The notes: generated by a model not told the origin, from the letters alone. Positions 33,349 to 42,008 are shown, counted from the first letter of the stretch. The stretch is 64,000 nt of DNA from Sphingorhabdus contaminans (GCF_007280415.1 NZ_VKKU01000001.1:1426001-1490000); one strand, 5' to 3'. Numbers and translations are program-made.

Positions 33349-34403
33349 GCGCGTTCGAGCGCCATTTCGCGCGCTGCATATAGGGCGGCCAGAAACTGGT
33401 CGGCGGCACGATCCCAGGTGAACTGCGCGCCATAACCGGCCGCGGCCGTTCGGCTGCACCGCAACGCCCGGGTTATCGCATTTGACAGCGATTCCGATAC
33501 GGCCCCGACTGGTTCCGCAAGGTCGTCAAACGGTCCGAAGCCATCTGCCCCGATGATATCCAGCGGACCTGGCACCGGATAGCCTGCCACCGGCACACCG
33601 CAAGCCAGCGCCTCGATCATTACCAGTCCGAACGTGTCGGTTTTGCTGGGGAAGACGAAAACATCAGCTGCGGCATAGGCCTGCGCGAGTTCCGTGCCGC
33701 TCAAGCTGCCCATGAACAGGGCATCGGGGTAGCGCCGTTTCAACTCTTCGAATGCCGGGCCATCGCCCACGACCACTTTGGTCCCTGCAACCGCCGCGCC
33801 GAGAAAACTCTCAAGATTCTTTTCGATCGCCACGCGGCCGACGGAAAGCAAAATGGGCTTGGGCAATGCCGAAAGCACCGGATGCGGGGTAAGGTTAGGC
33901 TTGAATATCGCCGTATCAATACCGCGCGTCCACGGACGGGTATGCGCTATGCCTCGGCTTTCCAGCTCTGCACTCAAACGCGGCGTCGCCGACAGAACGG
34001 CGCGTGACGATTTATGGAATATACGCATGACCGGCCAGAAATAGTCGGGCGACAGACCCGTGCGCACCGATGCATAATCGGGAAAGCGGGTGTGGAAGGC
34101 CGTGGTGAAAGGTATTTTGTGCACCATGCACCAGCGCCTTGTACTCCAGCCAATCGGCCCTTCGGTCGATATATGGACGATGTCCGGCGCAAAATCGGCC
34201 AGTTTCTTGCGCAGGCCAAAGCGCGGCGCGACGGCAAGGCGTATCTCACCATAGCCGGGACAGGGAACGGTGCGAAACTGGTCGGGGCTCATGACGCACA
34301 CTTCATGACCGCGTTCGCGGAGCAGCTTTACAGTCATCTCCAACGTGCGCACCACGCCGTTGATCTGCGGACGCCAGGCGTCCGTTGCTATCGCGATCCT
34401 CAT
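33345..34403 (-). CDS. GT4 lipid glycosyltransferase, Agt-like
   Basis: A 352-residue GT-B glycosyltransferase. The N-terminus MRIAIATDAWRPQINGVVRT is typical of the GDP-mannose-dependent mannosyltransferase/Agt group; the sugar-nucleotide site has the E-x7-E-type pattern in DTFGLVMIEALACGVPV (about 258-274). Agt in alphaproteobacteria puts glucose or glucuronic acid on diacylglycerol to replace phospholipids when phosphate is short. It is translationally coupled (4-base ATGA overlap) to the phosphoesterase gene upstream, the arrangement known for PlcP/Agt. The sugar used here cannot be told from sequence. Confidence 0.85.
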   Translation of the reverse strand: MRIAIATDAWRPQINGVVRTLEMTVKLLRERGHEVCVMSPDQFRTVPCPGYGEIRLAVAPRFGLRKKLADFAPDIVHISTEGPIGWSTRRWCMVHKIPFTTAFHTRFPDYASVRTGLSPDYFWPVMRIFHKSSRAVLSATPRLSAELESRGIAHTRPWTRGIDTAIFKPNLTPHPVLSALPKPILLSVGRVAIEKNLESFLGAAVAGTKVVVGDGPAFEELKRRYPDALFMGSLSGTELAQAYAAADVFVFPSKTDTFGLVMIEALACGVPVAGYPVPGPLDIIGADGFGPFDDLAEPVGAVSESLSNAITRALRCSRTAAAGYGAQFTWDRAADQFLAALYAAREMALERA

Positions 34404-35275
34404 GCCAGGGCCTTTTCGCGCCGTGCTTTCTGTTGACGCTGGCGATTATGTTCGGCCCAGTCGACAATCGACATGTTCCCGAACTTGTCTTCGACCAATG
34501 CGGTGCAGCTTTCGACCCAGTCGCCGTCATTATAATAAGTGACGCCATCAAAATCGCGGATTTCGGCATGGTGGATATGGCCGCATACAACGCCATCGAC
34601 GCCCCGATCCAATGCCGCGCGCGCCACCGCCTCTTCATATTTGCCGATGAAGGACACCGCATTTTTGACACGCATTTTCAGATAGGAGGAAAGCGACCAA
34701 TAAGGCAGATGCAGCCTGCGCCGGACCGCGTTCAGCCACACATTGGCCTTGAGCAGAAAAGTGTAAGCGGTGTCCCCGAGAAAGGCCAACCATTTGGCGT
34801 AAAGGACGACGCTGTCGAACATATCGCCATGGGTGACCAGCAACAACCGGCCATCGGCGGTTTCATGAATGGCCTCATGCACCAGTTCGACCCCGCCAAA
34901 GCCAAGCCCCACATAATCGCGGAACATCTCGTCATGATTGCCCGGCACATAGACAACCCGCGTACCCTTGTGCGCCATCTTCAATATGCGCCGCAAAACT
35001 TCATTGTGGCTTGATGGCCAATACCAGCCTTTGCGCAGCCTCCAGCCGTCGACAATATCGCCAACGAGATAGAGCGTATCGCACTGGATGCTGTGCAGAA
35101 AATCGAGCAGCAATTCCGCATTGCACCCCGATGTTCCCAGATGGACATCCGATATCCAGACGGTGCGATATTTCTGTTTGGGTTGGAAACTGCGCGGTTC
35201 CTGTTCGTGAAACCAATCGGGCATTTTCGGATCGAAGATGCCGCCCAGCGGGTTTTTGGTCAAAACGTCTGTCAT
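34400..35275 (-). CDS. Metallophosphoesterase, LpxH/PlcP-like (probable phospholipase C PlcP)
   Basis: A 291-residue calcineurin-type phosphoesterase. The metal ligands are SDVH (42-45), GD (72-73), GNHD (112-115), THGD (about 148-151) and GHIHH (232-236). It is often annotated as UDP-2,3-diacylglucosamine diphosphatase, but the about 290-residue length, the YWSLSSYLKMRVKNAV segment (about 192-207), the GDWVESCTALVE ending and coupling to a GT4 lipid glycosyltransferase fit PlcP, which cleaves phosphatidylcholine-type lipids to diacylglycerol under phosphate limitation. The start at 35275 is preceded by TGGGA. A Pho-box-like site lies 72 bases upstream. Confidence 0.85.
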   Translation of the reverse strand: MTDVLTKNPLGGIFDPKMPDWFHEQEPRSFQPKQKYRTVWISDVHLGTSGCNAELLLDFLHSIQCDTLYLVGDIVDGWRLRKGWYWPSSHNEVLRRILKMAHKGTRVVYVPGNHDEMFRDYVGLGFGGVELVHEAIHETADGRLLLVTHGDMFDSVVLYAKWLAFLGDTAYTFLLKANVWLNAVRRRLHLPYWSLSSYLKMRVKNAVSFIGKYEEAVARAALDRGVDGVVCGHIHHAEIRDFDGVTYYNDGDWVESCTALVEDKFGNMSIVDWAEHNRQRQQKARREKALA

Positions 35276-35346
35276 GATTTTCCCAGTTTTTGCCTTAACT
35301 GGAACTGCCGGATAGCCGCCATGCATTACGCGTTCACGTCGTCAGC

Positions 35347-35364
35347 ATGACAGTTTCGAGTCAG
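35347..35364 (-). promoter_or_regulatory. Candidate Pho box upstream of the PlcP/Agt operon
   Basis: On the minus strand CTGACTC-GAAA-CTGTCAT: two heptamers 4 bases apart, the second a perfect CTGTCAT, the first 4/7 (11 of 14 in all). This matches the spacing of PhoB sites in alphaproteobacteria. It lies within a longer 11-base inverted repeat (35297-35307 and 35362-35372). Confidence 0.5.
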
Positions 35365-35509
35365 TTCCAGTTTTTCTGTGACAATCAGAACCTGGCGCCG
35401 ACCCGGATGCAGAAGACGATCTGCCGCCGCGGCTATGCGAATGCGTTTCGCCGAGGGACCTTCTGCCGTCTTTTAGCGTTACGCTTTTCCCCACTTCAGG
35501 AGAAAACAA

Positions 35510-35770
35510 ATGGCAGACCTTTCCCAAATTCAGGAACATGCGGAAGTTATCGGTGCGGACGGTGTTCATGTCGGCACGGTGGACCGCGTTGTCGGAAACC
35601 GCATCAAGCTGACCAAAGACGATAGCGGCGAAGGCCGGCATCAGGGGCATCACCACTATATCAGTGGCGGCCTTGTTGCGGCGGTCGAGGATGGCACTGT
35701 GCGCCTGTCGGCAAATGCCGATGTGGCGGTGACGTTTGAAGAAGAGGAAGGCGAAGAAGCCACGTCCTGA
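35510..35770 (+). CDS. DUF2171 family protein
   Basis: An 86-residue soluble protein. MADLSQIQEHAEVIGADG and HVGTVDRVVGNRIKL (about 20-34) are typical of DUF2171, a PRC-barrel-like small family seen in stress-related settings; function is unknown. It has a His-rich loop (GRHQGHHHY) and an acidic tail (EEEEGEE). AGGAG lies 9 bases upstream of the ATG. The 234-base upstream region, shared with the divergent PlcP-like gene, holds the Pho-box candidate and an inverted repeat. Confidence 0.85.
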   Translation: MADLSQIQEHAEVIGADGVHVGTVDRVVGNRIKLTKDDSGEGRHQGHHHYISGGLVAAVEDGTVRLSANADVAVTFEEEEGEEATS

Positions 35771-35804
35771 CAAGCGTCGGGGCGCGGCTTGTATCTACCC
35801 TATG

Positions 35805-38621
35805 TTAATGCGCTGCGCCCCAGCTTGGACCTGTCCCGATTTCCACGCCGAGCGGAACCGTCAGTTTGACCAAAGGTTCGGCGGCATTGGCCATCACCGC
35901 CTCTATCACCTTGCTGGCGGCGGCGACGTCACCTTCGGGCAATTCGAAAACCAGTTCGTCATGCACCTGCAGCAGCATCTTCACATGGGGCAATCCCGCC
36001 GCCTCTAACGCGGGGCCCATGCGCACCATCGCACGCTTGATGATATCGGCACTGGTACCCTGGATCGGCGCATTGATCGCGGCGCGCTCGCTTCCCTGCC
36101 GCTCCGCCTGGTTTGCGGATTTGATCCGCGGGAACCATGTCTTGCGCCCGAACAAGGTGGTGGAATAGCCACATTCGCGGACCGTAGCCAAAGTCTCCTG
36201 TATATAGTTGGAGATTCCCGGAAAGCGTTTGAAATAGGCGTCGATAAGCGCCTGTGCCTCGTCCGGTGTGGATTCAAGCCGCTTGGCAAGGCCCCAGCGC
36301 GAGATGCCGTAGAGGATCGAGAAGTTGATGGTCTTCGCGCGGCCACGGGTGTCGCGGTTCACCTCGCCAAACATTTCCTGCGCGGTGCGGGCGTGGATAT
36401 CCTCACCCTTTTCAAAGGCGTCACGCAAAGGTGCGACATCGGCGAAATGCGCGGCAAGGCGCAGTTCGATCTGGCTATAGTCGGCCGACAGGATGACATT
36501 GCCGGGCTCCGCCACAAAGGCATCGCGAATCTGACGGCCCATTTCGGTGCGGATCGGGATATTCTGCAAATTGGGATCGGTCGACGACAACCGCCCGGTC
36601 TGCGCGCCGACGAGTGAATAGCTGGTATGGACGCGACCGGTTCTGGAGTTGATCTGTTCCTGCAGACTGTCGGTATAGGTCGACTTGAGCTTCGCCAATT
36701 GCCGCCAGTCCAGCACCTTGCGCGCGATTTCCACGCCCTGCCCCGCCAGATCCTCCAGCACGGTGACATCGGTGGAATATTGGCCGGACTTGCCCTTTTT
36801 CCCGCCCTTGAATCCCATTTTTTCGAACAGGATATTGCCCAGTTGCTGCGGGCTGCCGATCGTGAAGGGCTGCCCTGCCAGTTCGTGGATTTCCTTTTCA
36901 AGGCTTTCCATCTGCGCGGCAAATTCGCCGGACAGGCGGGCGAGTACGGCCCGATCAACCTTGATACCCGTGCATTCCATTTTCGAAAGGACCGGCACCA
37001 AAGGCCGGTCGACCAGTTCATAGACGGTCGTAACCTTGTCCGGGCTGAGCCGCAATTTCAGATGGTGCCACAGGCGCAGGGTAACGTCCGCATCCTCCGC
37101 CGCATATTTTGTCGCTTCGGAAAGCGGCACGGCGGCGAAACCGATCTGGCTTTTGCCGGTGCCGGTCACGCTTTTATAGCTGATGCATTCATGCCCCAAA
37201 TGCAGCCGCGCCAGTTCGTCCATGCCGTGGCCATGGTCACCGGCGTCAAGCGCGAAGCTCATCACCATCGTGTCGTCATAGGGCGAAATGGTGAGGCCGT
37301 GCTGCGCCAGGACGCTGATGTCATATTTGAGATTCTGGCCGATCTTCAGCACGCTCGGTTCGACCAGCAGGGGTTTCAACCGCGCGAGCGCCTCGGCAAA
37401 GGGAATCTGCTCGGGGTTCTCGGCCAGTAGGTCGGTGCCTCCGTGCCCCAGCGGCACATAGCAGGCCTCGCCCGGCGCCACGGCAAGGCTGAACCCGACC
37501 AGTCGTGCCGTCACCGCCTCCAGACTGTCGGTTTCGGTGTCAAAGGCGACCAGTCCCGTTTCCATCGCCCGCGAAATCCAGTGATCGAGCCGGTCGGCTG
37601 TCGTCACGCATTCATAGGCATTTACATCAATGGGCGGCATCGCAGGTGGCAACGCGGCCTGTCCTGCAACCGGCGCATTTGCCGCGCCATCCCCCTTGTT
37701 CGTTGCCTTGGGGTTTCCGGCAATGGCCTTGTTGGCGGCGGCCGTATTGGCCACCTGACCGATGCGTTTCAGAAGCGAGTTGAAACCGTGATGCTGCAAA
37801 AAGGCAGCCAGAGGCTCTTCGGGAATAGCGCCCAGCTTCATATCCTCCAGCGGGATCGGCAAGGGGCAGTCTTCTTTAAGCGTCACCAGCACCTTTGAAA
37901 GCCGCGCCTTTTCCGCATGCTCGATCAGATTGTCACGCATCTTCGACGGCTTCATATCGGGAGCAGCGGCAAGGACGCTTTCCAGATCGCCAAATTCCTG
38001 GATCAGCTTGGTCGCGGTCTTTGGCCCGACGCCGGGGACGCCCGGGACATTGTCCACGCTATCACCCATTAGCGCCAGCACATCCCCCACCTTTTCCGGG
38101 CCGACGCCGAATTTTTCGAACACCTCTTCAGCGCGGATGCGCTCATTCTTCATGGTGTCGAACATGTCGACACAGGGTTCGACAAGCTGCATCAGGTCCT
38201 TGTCGGACGATACGATGGTCACATGCCAGCCGGCAGCGCAGGCTGCCTTGGCATAGCTTGCGATCATGTCATCCGCCTCGACATTCTCCTCCTCGATCAG
38301 GGGCAGAGAAAAGGCGCGCGTGGCATCGCGGATCATGGGGAATTGCGGGCGCAGATCCTCCGGCGGTTCCGGCCGGTTGGCCTTGTACAGGTCGTATATT
38401 TCGTTGCGGAAGGACTGCGAGCTTTTGTCCAGAACCACCGCCATATGGGTCGGGCCATCGGCCTGATGCAGATCGTCGGCAAGCTTCCACAACATGGTTG
38501 TGTAGCCGTAAACGGCTCCCACAGGTTCCCCATGGATATTGGTCAGTGGCGGCAGGCGATGATAGGCGCGAAATATATAGGCGGAGCCATCAACGAGGTA
38601 GAGATGCTTCTGTTCGGACAT
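35805..38621 (-). CDS. polA: DNA polymerase I
   Basis: A 938-residue repair and Okazaki-fragment-processing polymerase. The 5'-3' flap nuclease domain (about 1-290) shows VDGSAYIFRAYH, SSDKDLMQLV and GDSVDNVPGVPGVGPKTA; a linker (about 295-335, rich in Ala/Asn/Pro) follows; the 3'-5' exonuclease domain has FDTETDSLE (about 356), so the proofreading acidic residues are kept; the polymerase domain has motif A DYSQIELR (about 705) and motif C QVHDELVFE (about 890). Length is normal. Confidence 0.98.
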   Translation of the reverse strand: MSEQKHLYLVDGSAYIFRAYHRLPPLTNIHGEPVGAVYGYTTMLWKLADDLHQADGPTHMAVVLDKSSQSFRNEIYDLYKANRPEPPEDLRPQFPMIRDATRAFSLPLIEEENVEADDMIASYAKAACAAGWHVTIVSSDKDLMQLVEPCVDMFDTMKNERIRAEEVFEKFGVGPEKVGDVLALMGDSVDNVPGVPGVGPKTATKLIQEFGDLESVLAAAPDMKPSKMRDNLIEHAEKARLSKVLVTLKEDCPLPIPLEDMKLGAIPEEPLAAFLQHHGFNSLLKRIGQVANTAAANKAIAGNPKATNKGDGAANAPVAGQAALPPAMPPIDVNAYECVTTADRLDHWISRAMETGLVAFDTETDSLEAVTARLVGFSLAVAPGEACYVPLGHGGTDLLAENPEQIPFAEALARLKPLLVEPSVLKIGQNLKYDISVLAQHGLTISPYDDTMVMSFALDAGDHGHGMDELARLHLGHECISYKSVTGTGKSQIGFAAVPLSEATKYAAEDADVTLRLWHHLKLRLSPDKVTTVYELVDRPLVPVLSKMECTGIKVDRAVLARLSGEFAAQMESLEKEIHELAGQPFTIGSPQQLGNILFEKMGFKGGKKGKSGQYSTDVTVLEDLAGQGVEIARKVLDWRQLAKLKSTYTDSLQEQINSRTGRVHTSYSLVGAQTGRLSSTDPNLQNIPIRTEMGRQIRDAFVAEPGNVILSADYSQIELRLAAHFADVAPLRDAFEKGEDIHARTAQEMFGEVNRDTRGRAKTINFSILYGISRWGLAKRLESTPDEAQALIDAYFKRFPGISNYIQETLATVRECGYSTTLFGRKTWFPRIKSANQAERQGSERAAINAPIQGTSADIIKRAMVRMGPALEAAGLPHVKMLLQVHDELVFELPEGDVAAASKVIEAVMANAAEPLVKLTVPLGVEIGTGPSWGAAH

Positions 38622-38732
38622 AGCGCAAGCGATAGCAGCGGCATGCCGCCGCGACTATCGTGAAATGCGCGCCATGCACCCAAAAGCTGTGGTAAAAACG
38701 GATTTCAGCGCGGACAAAGCAGCGTCCGAAGG

Positions 38733-39407
38733 TCAGGCGCAGAAATTTGGCGTCGCGGGGCTTTCCATGCGCAAGTCGGCTGCCTTTCCACCGTGCATGC
38801 GGACAAGCCGGGGATGTCCTTCGGCCATATAATGCCAGCGGAAAAAGCGGAATGTCATGATCCGGCCCACCGTCACGGCCCCCATGCGTTTGTGCGACAA
38901 TATGGATGGCAGGTTGTAATCGGCGATCCAGCTCATCGACCAGCGCCGGTCATGGGCCTGCAACCATTGGGCAGTCCCCGCCCACAGCGCGGCAAATCCC
39001 CTGCCCATCCGGAACTGCGGCTTAATCCATAGCCCAGCATCCCACCCCGCATCGGCGGGCACATGAAAGCGGATCGGCATCGCGTCTTCTTCAAACGGAC
39101 CGGCGCCCACCCAGGTTACGCCGACCAGTTCGTCCTTGCGGTTGAACGCGGCGAGACAGGTCATGCCCTGTGCAAAGCGGAGGCGCTGGACCGCCGGGCT
39201 GATGTCGATGCTGTGCTGTTCCAGTTCGGCGGCGGACATGGGCGCTACCCTGAACCCGCGCGGCATTTCGGGCATGCCGGATACGGGTACGGCAACCAGA
39301 AGCAGGCGGCTATATCCGATCATGCCCGCCTTCGCCGCAAGCCGCGCGGCTGCGTAAGACAGGATGCCGGCGGCACCTAACAACTTTAAACTGCTTATGT
39401 CCGGCAC
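38733..39407 (-). CDS. GNAT-like acyltransferase with hydrophobic N-terminus
   Basis: A 224-residue protein with a short N-terminal hydrophobic region (LLGAAGILSYAAARLAAKAG) and a GNAT-like fold: DELVGVTWVGAGPFEE, GLWIKPQFRMGRGFAALW (coenzyme-A-site-like, about 135) and NLPSILSHKRMGA (about 172). The acceptor is unknown. The start is uncertain: GTG at 39407 has GGAG 7 bases upstream; the frame stays open to 39626, but that would run into the divergent AraC gene. It shares its upstream region with the AraC regulator, including operator-like sequences. Confidence 0.68.
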   Translation of the reverse strand: MPDISSLKLLGAAGILSYAAARLAAKAGMIGYSRLLLVAVPVSGMPEMPRGFRVAPMSAAELEQHSIDISPAVQRLRFAQGMTCLAAFNRKDELVGVTWVGAGPFEEDAMPIRFHVPADAGWDAGLWIKPQFRMGRGFAALWAGTAQWLQAHDRRWSMSWIADYNLPSILSHKRMGAVTVGRIMTFRFFRWHYMAEGHPRLVRMHGGKAADLRMESPATPNFCA

Positions 39408-39444
39408 AAGGGGCTCCGTCGGTGGTGCCGAAAGGCCATAATAG

Positions 39445-39456
39445 GATTTTGAAAAT
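39445..39456. promoter_or_regulatory. Partial third copy of the GATTTCNAAATC-like core
   Basis: GATTTTGAAAAT agrees with the core of the two operator-like sites at 39482 and 40577 in about 12 of 15 bases when flanks are included. It lies about 40 bases ahead of the GNAT-like gene. Confidence 0.3.
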
Positions 39457-39481
39457 AAATTCTGAACGCGGCGGCATCTGT

Positions 39482-39511
39482 CTGATTTCGAAATCAGCTT
39501 GTCGCAATGCG
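39482..39511 (+). promoter_or_regulatory. Operator-like site upstream of the AraC gene
   Basis: It contains the 16-base perfect palindrome CTGATTTCGAAATCAG (39482-39497) followed by a GCT-GTC-CA block. It matches 40577-40606 at 22 of 30 positions (20 of 24 in the core). It ends 25 bases before the AraC start. Confidence 0.6.
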
Positions 39512-39536
39512 TGCTTTGTGAGAGCGATGCACCCCG

Positions 39537-40580
39537 ATGGATGATTTCAACCATATCGACATGATGGCGCGTGGGGGTGCCATTTCCCTGTTCATGCTCT
39601 GGAGCTGGATTTTGCTCCGCGATCATGGCCAGTCCCTTGCGGCCCGCCTTGCTGTCCAGATGAACGCCGCGATCTGTTGCTATTTGCTCGTCACGACGGG
39701 CTGGTACCGGGAACCCAGTTTGGTGGGGCTGTTTCTGGCCCTTGGCGCAGGGGCCACGCCCGGGCTGTTCTGGCTGTTTACGCGCGCCTGGTTCAGCGAC
39801 GAGGACAAGGTAAAGCCGGGGGCGGTCTTTCTCGTCATATTATCCGTTATCAACACGGGCGTCACCCAAATGACATCGGCAGAAGACGGCGCGATCAATA
39901 TGGTGTCGGGCGTCCTGTTTCGTATTGCCATGCTGGCCTTTGCCGCCGCGGCGTTCTGGGAAGTATGGCGCAGCCGCGAAGGCGACCTTGTCGAACCACG
40001 GCGAAAAATGCGCCCGCGCCTTATCGCAGTGGTCGGATTTTACGTCATCGTCATCGCCTTTACCGAGGTCGCGACGCATAACGGCCTGGCGGACCGGGTG
40101 ATGATCCGTATTGTGGGAAGCACGATCATTTTGGTGGTACTCGCCTTTTGCGCCGCCCTGTTCCAGATGCGTCAGGCGGACCTGTTCGGCCCCAGCCTGC
40201 CGGTGCAACGGAGCGCCGCGGCAAAAACGCATGCCGATGACGGATTGTCCGAAAAATTGCTGGCACATATGGCGCGCGAAATGGCGCATCGGGATGAAAC
40301 CATGTCGATCGCCAAGCTGGCCCAGCAACTGGGCGAGCAGGAATATCGGCTGCGCCGGACAATCAACCAGCAACTGGGCCACCGCAACTTTACGTCATTC
40401 CTCAACGGTTATCGCCTTGCCGAAGTGAAGGCGGCGCTTTCAGATCCTGCGCAGAAAGACGTGCCGATCATCACCATCGCCCTGGACGCGGGCTTTGGGT
40501 CCCTGGGGCCATTCAACCGCGCCTTTCGCGAAGCAGAAGGCATGACGCCCAGCGCCTATCGCGCTCAAAAGGCTGGTTGA
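39537..40580 (+). CDS. Membrane-bound AraC-family transcription regulator
   Basis: A 347-residue regulator. The N-terminal about 215 residues contain six or seven hydrophobic helices (for example AVFLVILSVINTGV, LIAVVGFYVIVIAF, STIILVVLAFCAALF), and the C-terminal about 100 residues are an AraC-type double helix-turn-helix (MSIAKLAQQLGEQEYRLRR and the hallmark IITIALDAGFGSLGPFNRAFR). Such proteins sense a signal at the membrane and act on nearby genes. The following sterol-desaturase gene carries a copy of the site found upstream of this gene, suggesting autoregulation and control of the desaturase (inference). Confidence 0.88.
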   Translation: MDDFNHIDMMARGGAISLFMLWSWILLRDHGQSLAARLAVQMNAAICCYLLVTTGWYREPSLVGLFLALGAGATPGLFWLFTRAWFSDEDKVKPGAVFLVILSVINTGVTQMTSAEDGAINMVSGVLFRIAMLAFAAAAFWEVWRSREGDLVEPRRKMRPRLIAVVGFYVIVIAFTEVATHNGLADRVMIRIVGSTIILVVLAFCAALFQMRQADLFGPSLPVQRSAAAKTHADDGLSEKLLAHMAREMAHRDETMSIAKLAQQLGEQEYRLRRTINQQLGHRNFTSFLNGYRLAEVKAALSDPAQKDVPIITIALDAGFGSLGPFNRAFREAEGMTPSAYRAQKAG

Positions 40581-40606
40581 TTTCAAAATCGGCTAGTCAC
40601 ATTCGG
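40577..40606 (+). promoter_or_regulatory. Operator-like site upstream of the sterol-desaturase gene
   Basis: It overlaps the AraC stop codon and lies 66 bases before the desaturase start. Aligned with 39482-39511 it has 22 of 30 identical bases, including TGATTTC, AAATC, GCT and GTC blocks in register. Confidence 0.6.
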
Positions 40607-40672
40607 AATATGAAGGGCATAGTCGCCGCCGAACGGGCAGATGGCCAACATCAATTGCCCAAGGATAAATGA

Positions 40673-41500
40673 ATGAACACCGGAATTCCTCCCCTCGATA
40701 TATTGCTGACCAAAGGCCAATATGTTTTTGCCTTTGACTTTGGACGCTATCTGATTGCCGCAGCCGTCACATTTTCCATTGTATGGTTGCTGCGCCGGAC
40801 CGCATTGCGGCAGCGCAAGATCCAGTCGCGGGAGGCAAATGCTGCCGATATGCGGCGCGAGTTTTTGCAATCCATGCAATCGGCAGTGGTATACACCATT
40901 GGCGCCGCGTTCCTGATCTGGGGCAGCCAACATGGCATCTTTAAAAAGTTCGACGGCAGCTTCGGGCTCGGCACGGATTTGCTGATCCTCGCCGCGATTA
41001 TCATCGCGCATGATGCCTATTTCTACTGGGCACACCGGTTCATGCACCATCCCAAATTGTTCAAGCATTTCCACCATGCCCATCACCGGTCGATTACCCC
41101 GACCCCCTGGGCGGCTTACAGCTTCGCCATTCCGGAGGCTGTTGTCATGTTCATGTTTGTGCCCATCTGGCAGTTTTTCGTGCCGACGCCCGGCTGGGTC
41201 ATGTTTACATGGCTGAACTTCCAGATCATCCGCAACGCCATGGGCCATGCCGGTTTCGAATTTTTCCCGCGCTGGTGGCTTGCGACGCCTTTGACGAGCT
41301 GGATCAATACGACTGTGCACCATGACTTGCACCATCATGGCGGTTTCAACACCAATTACGGTCTGTATTTCACCTGGTGGGATAAATGGATGGGGACGGA
41401 ACACCCCAAATATCACGCGAAATTTGCCGAGGTTGTAAACCGTGGCAGGGAAGTTGCGGCCCATTCCGACCCGATCCAGCCGGACGCGGTCCGCGCTTAG
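40673..41500 (+). CDS. Sterol desaturase / fatty acid hydroxylase family enzyme
   Basis: A 275-residue membrane di-iron oxygenase. It has about four hydrophobic helices and the three His clusters of the family: HDAYFYWAHRFMHH (113-126), HFHHAHH (132-138) and HHDLHHHGGFNTNYG (216-230). Substrates in bacteria include carotenoids, fatty acids, sphingolipids and hopanoids; a lipid substrate is likely here but unproven. It follows the AraC regulator in the same direction with a matching operator-like site between them. The C-terminus is hydrophilic. Confidence 0.9.
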   Translation: MNTGIPPLDILLTKGQYVFAFDFGRYLIAAAVTFSIVWLLRRTALRQRKIQSREANAADMRREFLQSMQSAVVYTIGAAFLIWGSQHGIFKKFDGSFGLGTDLLILAAIIIAHDAYFYWAHRFMHHPKLFKHFHHAHHRSITPTPWAAYSFAIPEAVVMFMFVPIWQFFVPTPGWVMFTWLNFQIIRNAMGHAGFEFFPRWWLATPLTSWINTTVHHDLHHHGGFNTNYGLYFTWWDKWMGTEHPKYHAKFAEVVNRGREVAAHSDPIQPDAVRA

Positions 41501-41522
41501 GGTGAGGACCTAGGGTCGAGAC

Positions 41523-42008
41523 CTAGGGCGCTTCGTCACCCCAAAGACGGTCGGTTTCAATAAAGCCGTAGCGCCCTGCATTATCGAAGCGGCACCAACC
41601 CTTGTCGCATTCGTCAATTGTGCCGACAACACCGGGTTCCACGCGCCATGCGATGCGCGCGGTGGGTTGCGGGGTTTCGCGCAAGGCGGCGATGCTACTG
41701 CCGACGACAAGCGCGGTGCGCTTCGGGCTGAGCAAACGGACATGCATCCAGCCCTGATCGCCGTCGGGATCTTCGACCTTGCGCCAGACGCTGTGCACGG
41801 CAACAACCTTAACCGGCATATTCTGGCGCTTATAGATCCATTTCACCGGAAATTCGGTGCTCGGTCCCGTGCGCATCCGCGCCTCGGACTCTTCAATGGA
41901 GGCCCAATAGGGTGTCTTTTGCTGCGCCTGTGCATTCAGAGCCACCGCACCGAAAAATGCCGCGCACAGAGCAACACCTTGCCAAATGATTTTTGCCTGA
42001 TTTGCCAT
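41523..42008 (-). CDS. Exported SH3-domain protein
   Basis: A 161-residue secreted protein with a signal peptide (about 1-29, ending AQAQ) and two SH3-like segments: EARMRTGPSTEFPVKWIY (about 43-60) and ARIAWRVEPGVVGTIDECD (about 117-135). It matches the SH3b family of bacterial periplasmic proteins often linked to peptidoglycan binding. Cys in DECDKGWCRF may form a disulfide. The start at 42008 (MANQAK) is preceded by GGGGTAAG; the frame is open to 42059. It is convergent with the desaturase gene. Confidence 0.87.
   Translation of the reverse strand: MANQAKIIWQGVALCAAFFGAVALNAQAQQKTPYWASIEESEARMRTGPSTEFPVKWIYKRQNMPVKVVAVHSVWRKVEDPDGDQGWMHVRLLSPKRTALVVGSSIAALRETPQPTARIAWRVEPGVVGTIDECDKGWCRFDNAGRYGFIETDRLWGDEAP

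Noticed and set aside
35347-35625. 92-aa frame upstream of and overlapping the DUF2171 gene
   Set aside because: Overlaps DUF2171 in another frame and covers the regulatory region; composition not protein-like.
41507-41528. GACCTAGGG direct repeat between desaturase and SH3 genes
   Set aside because: Too short and without a U-tract; could be chance, so not called as a terminator.
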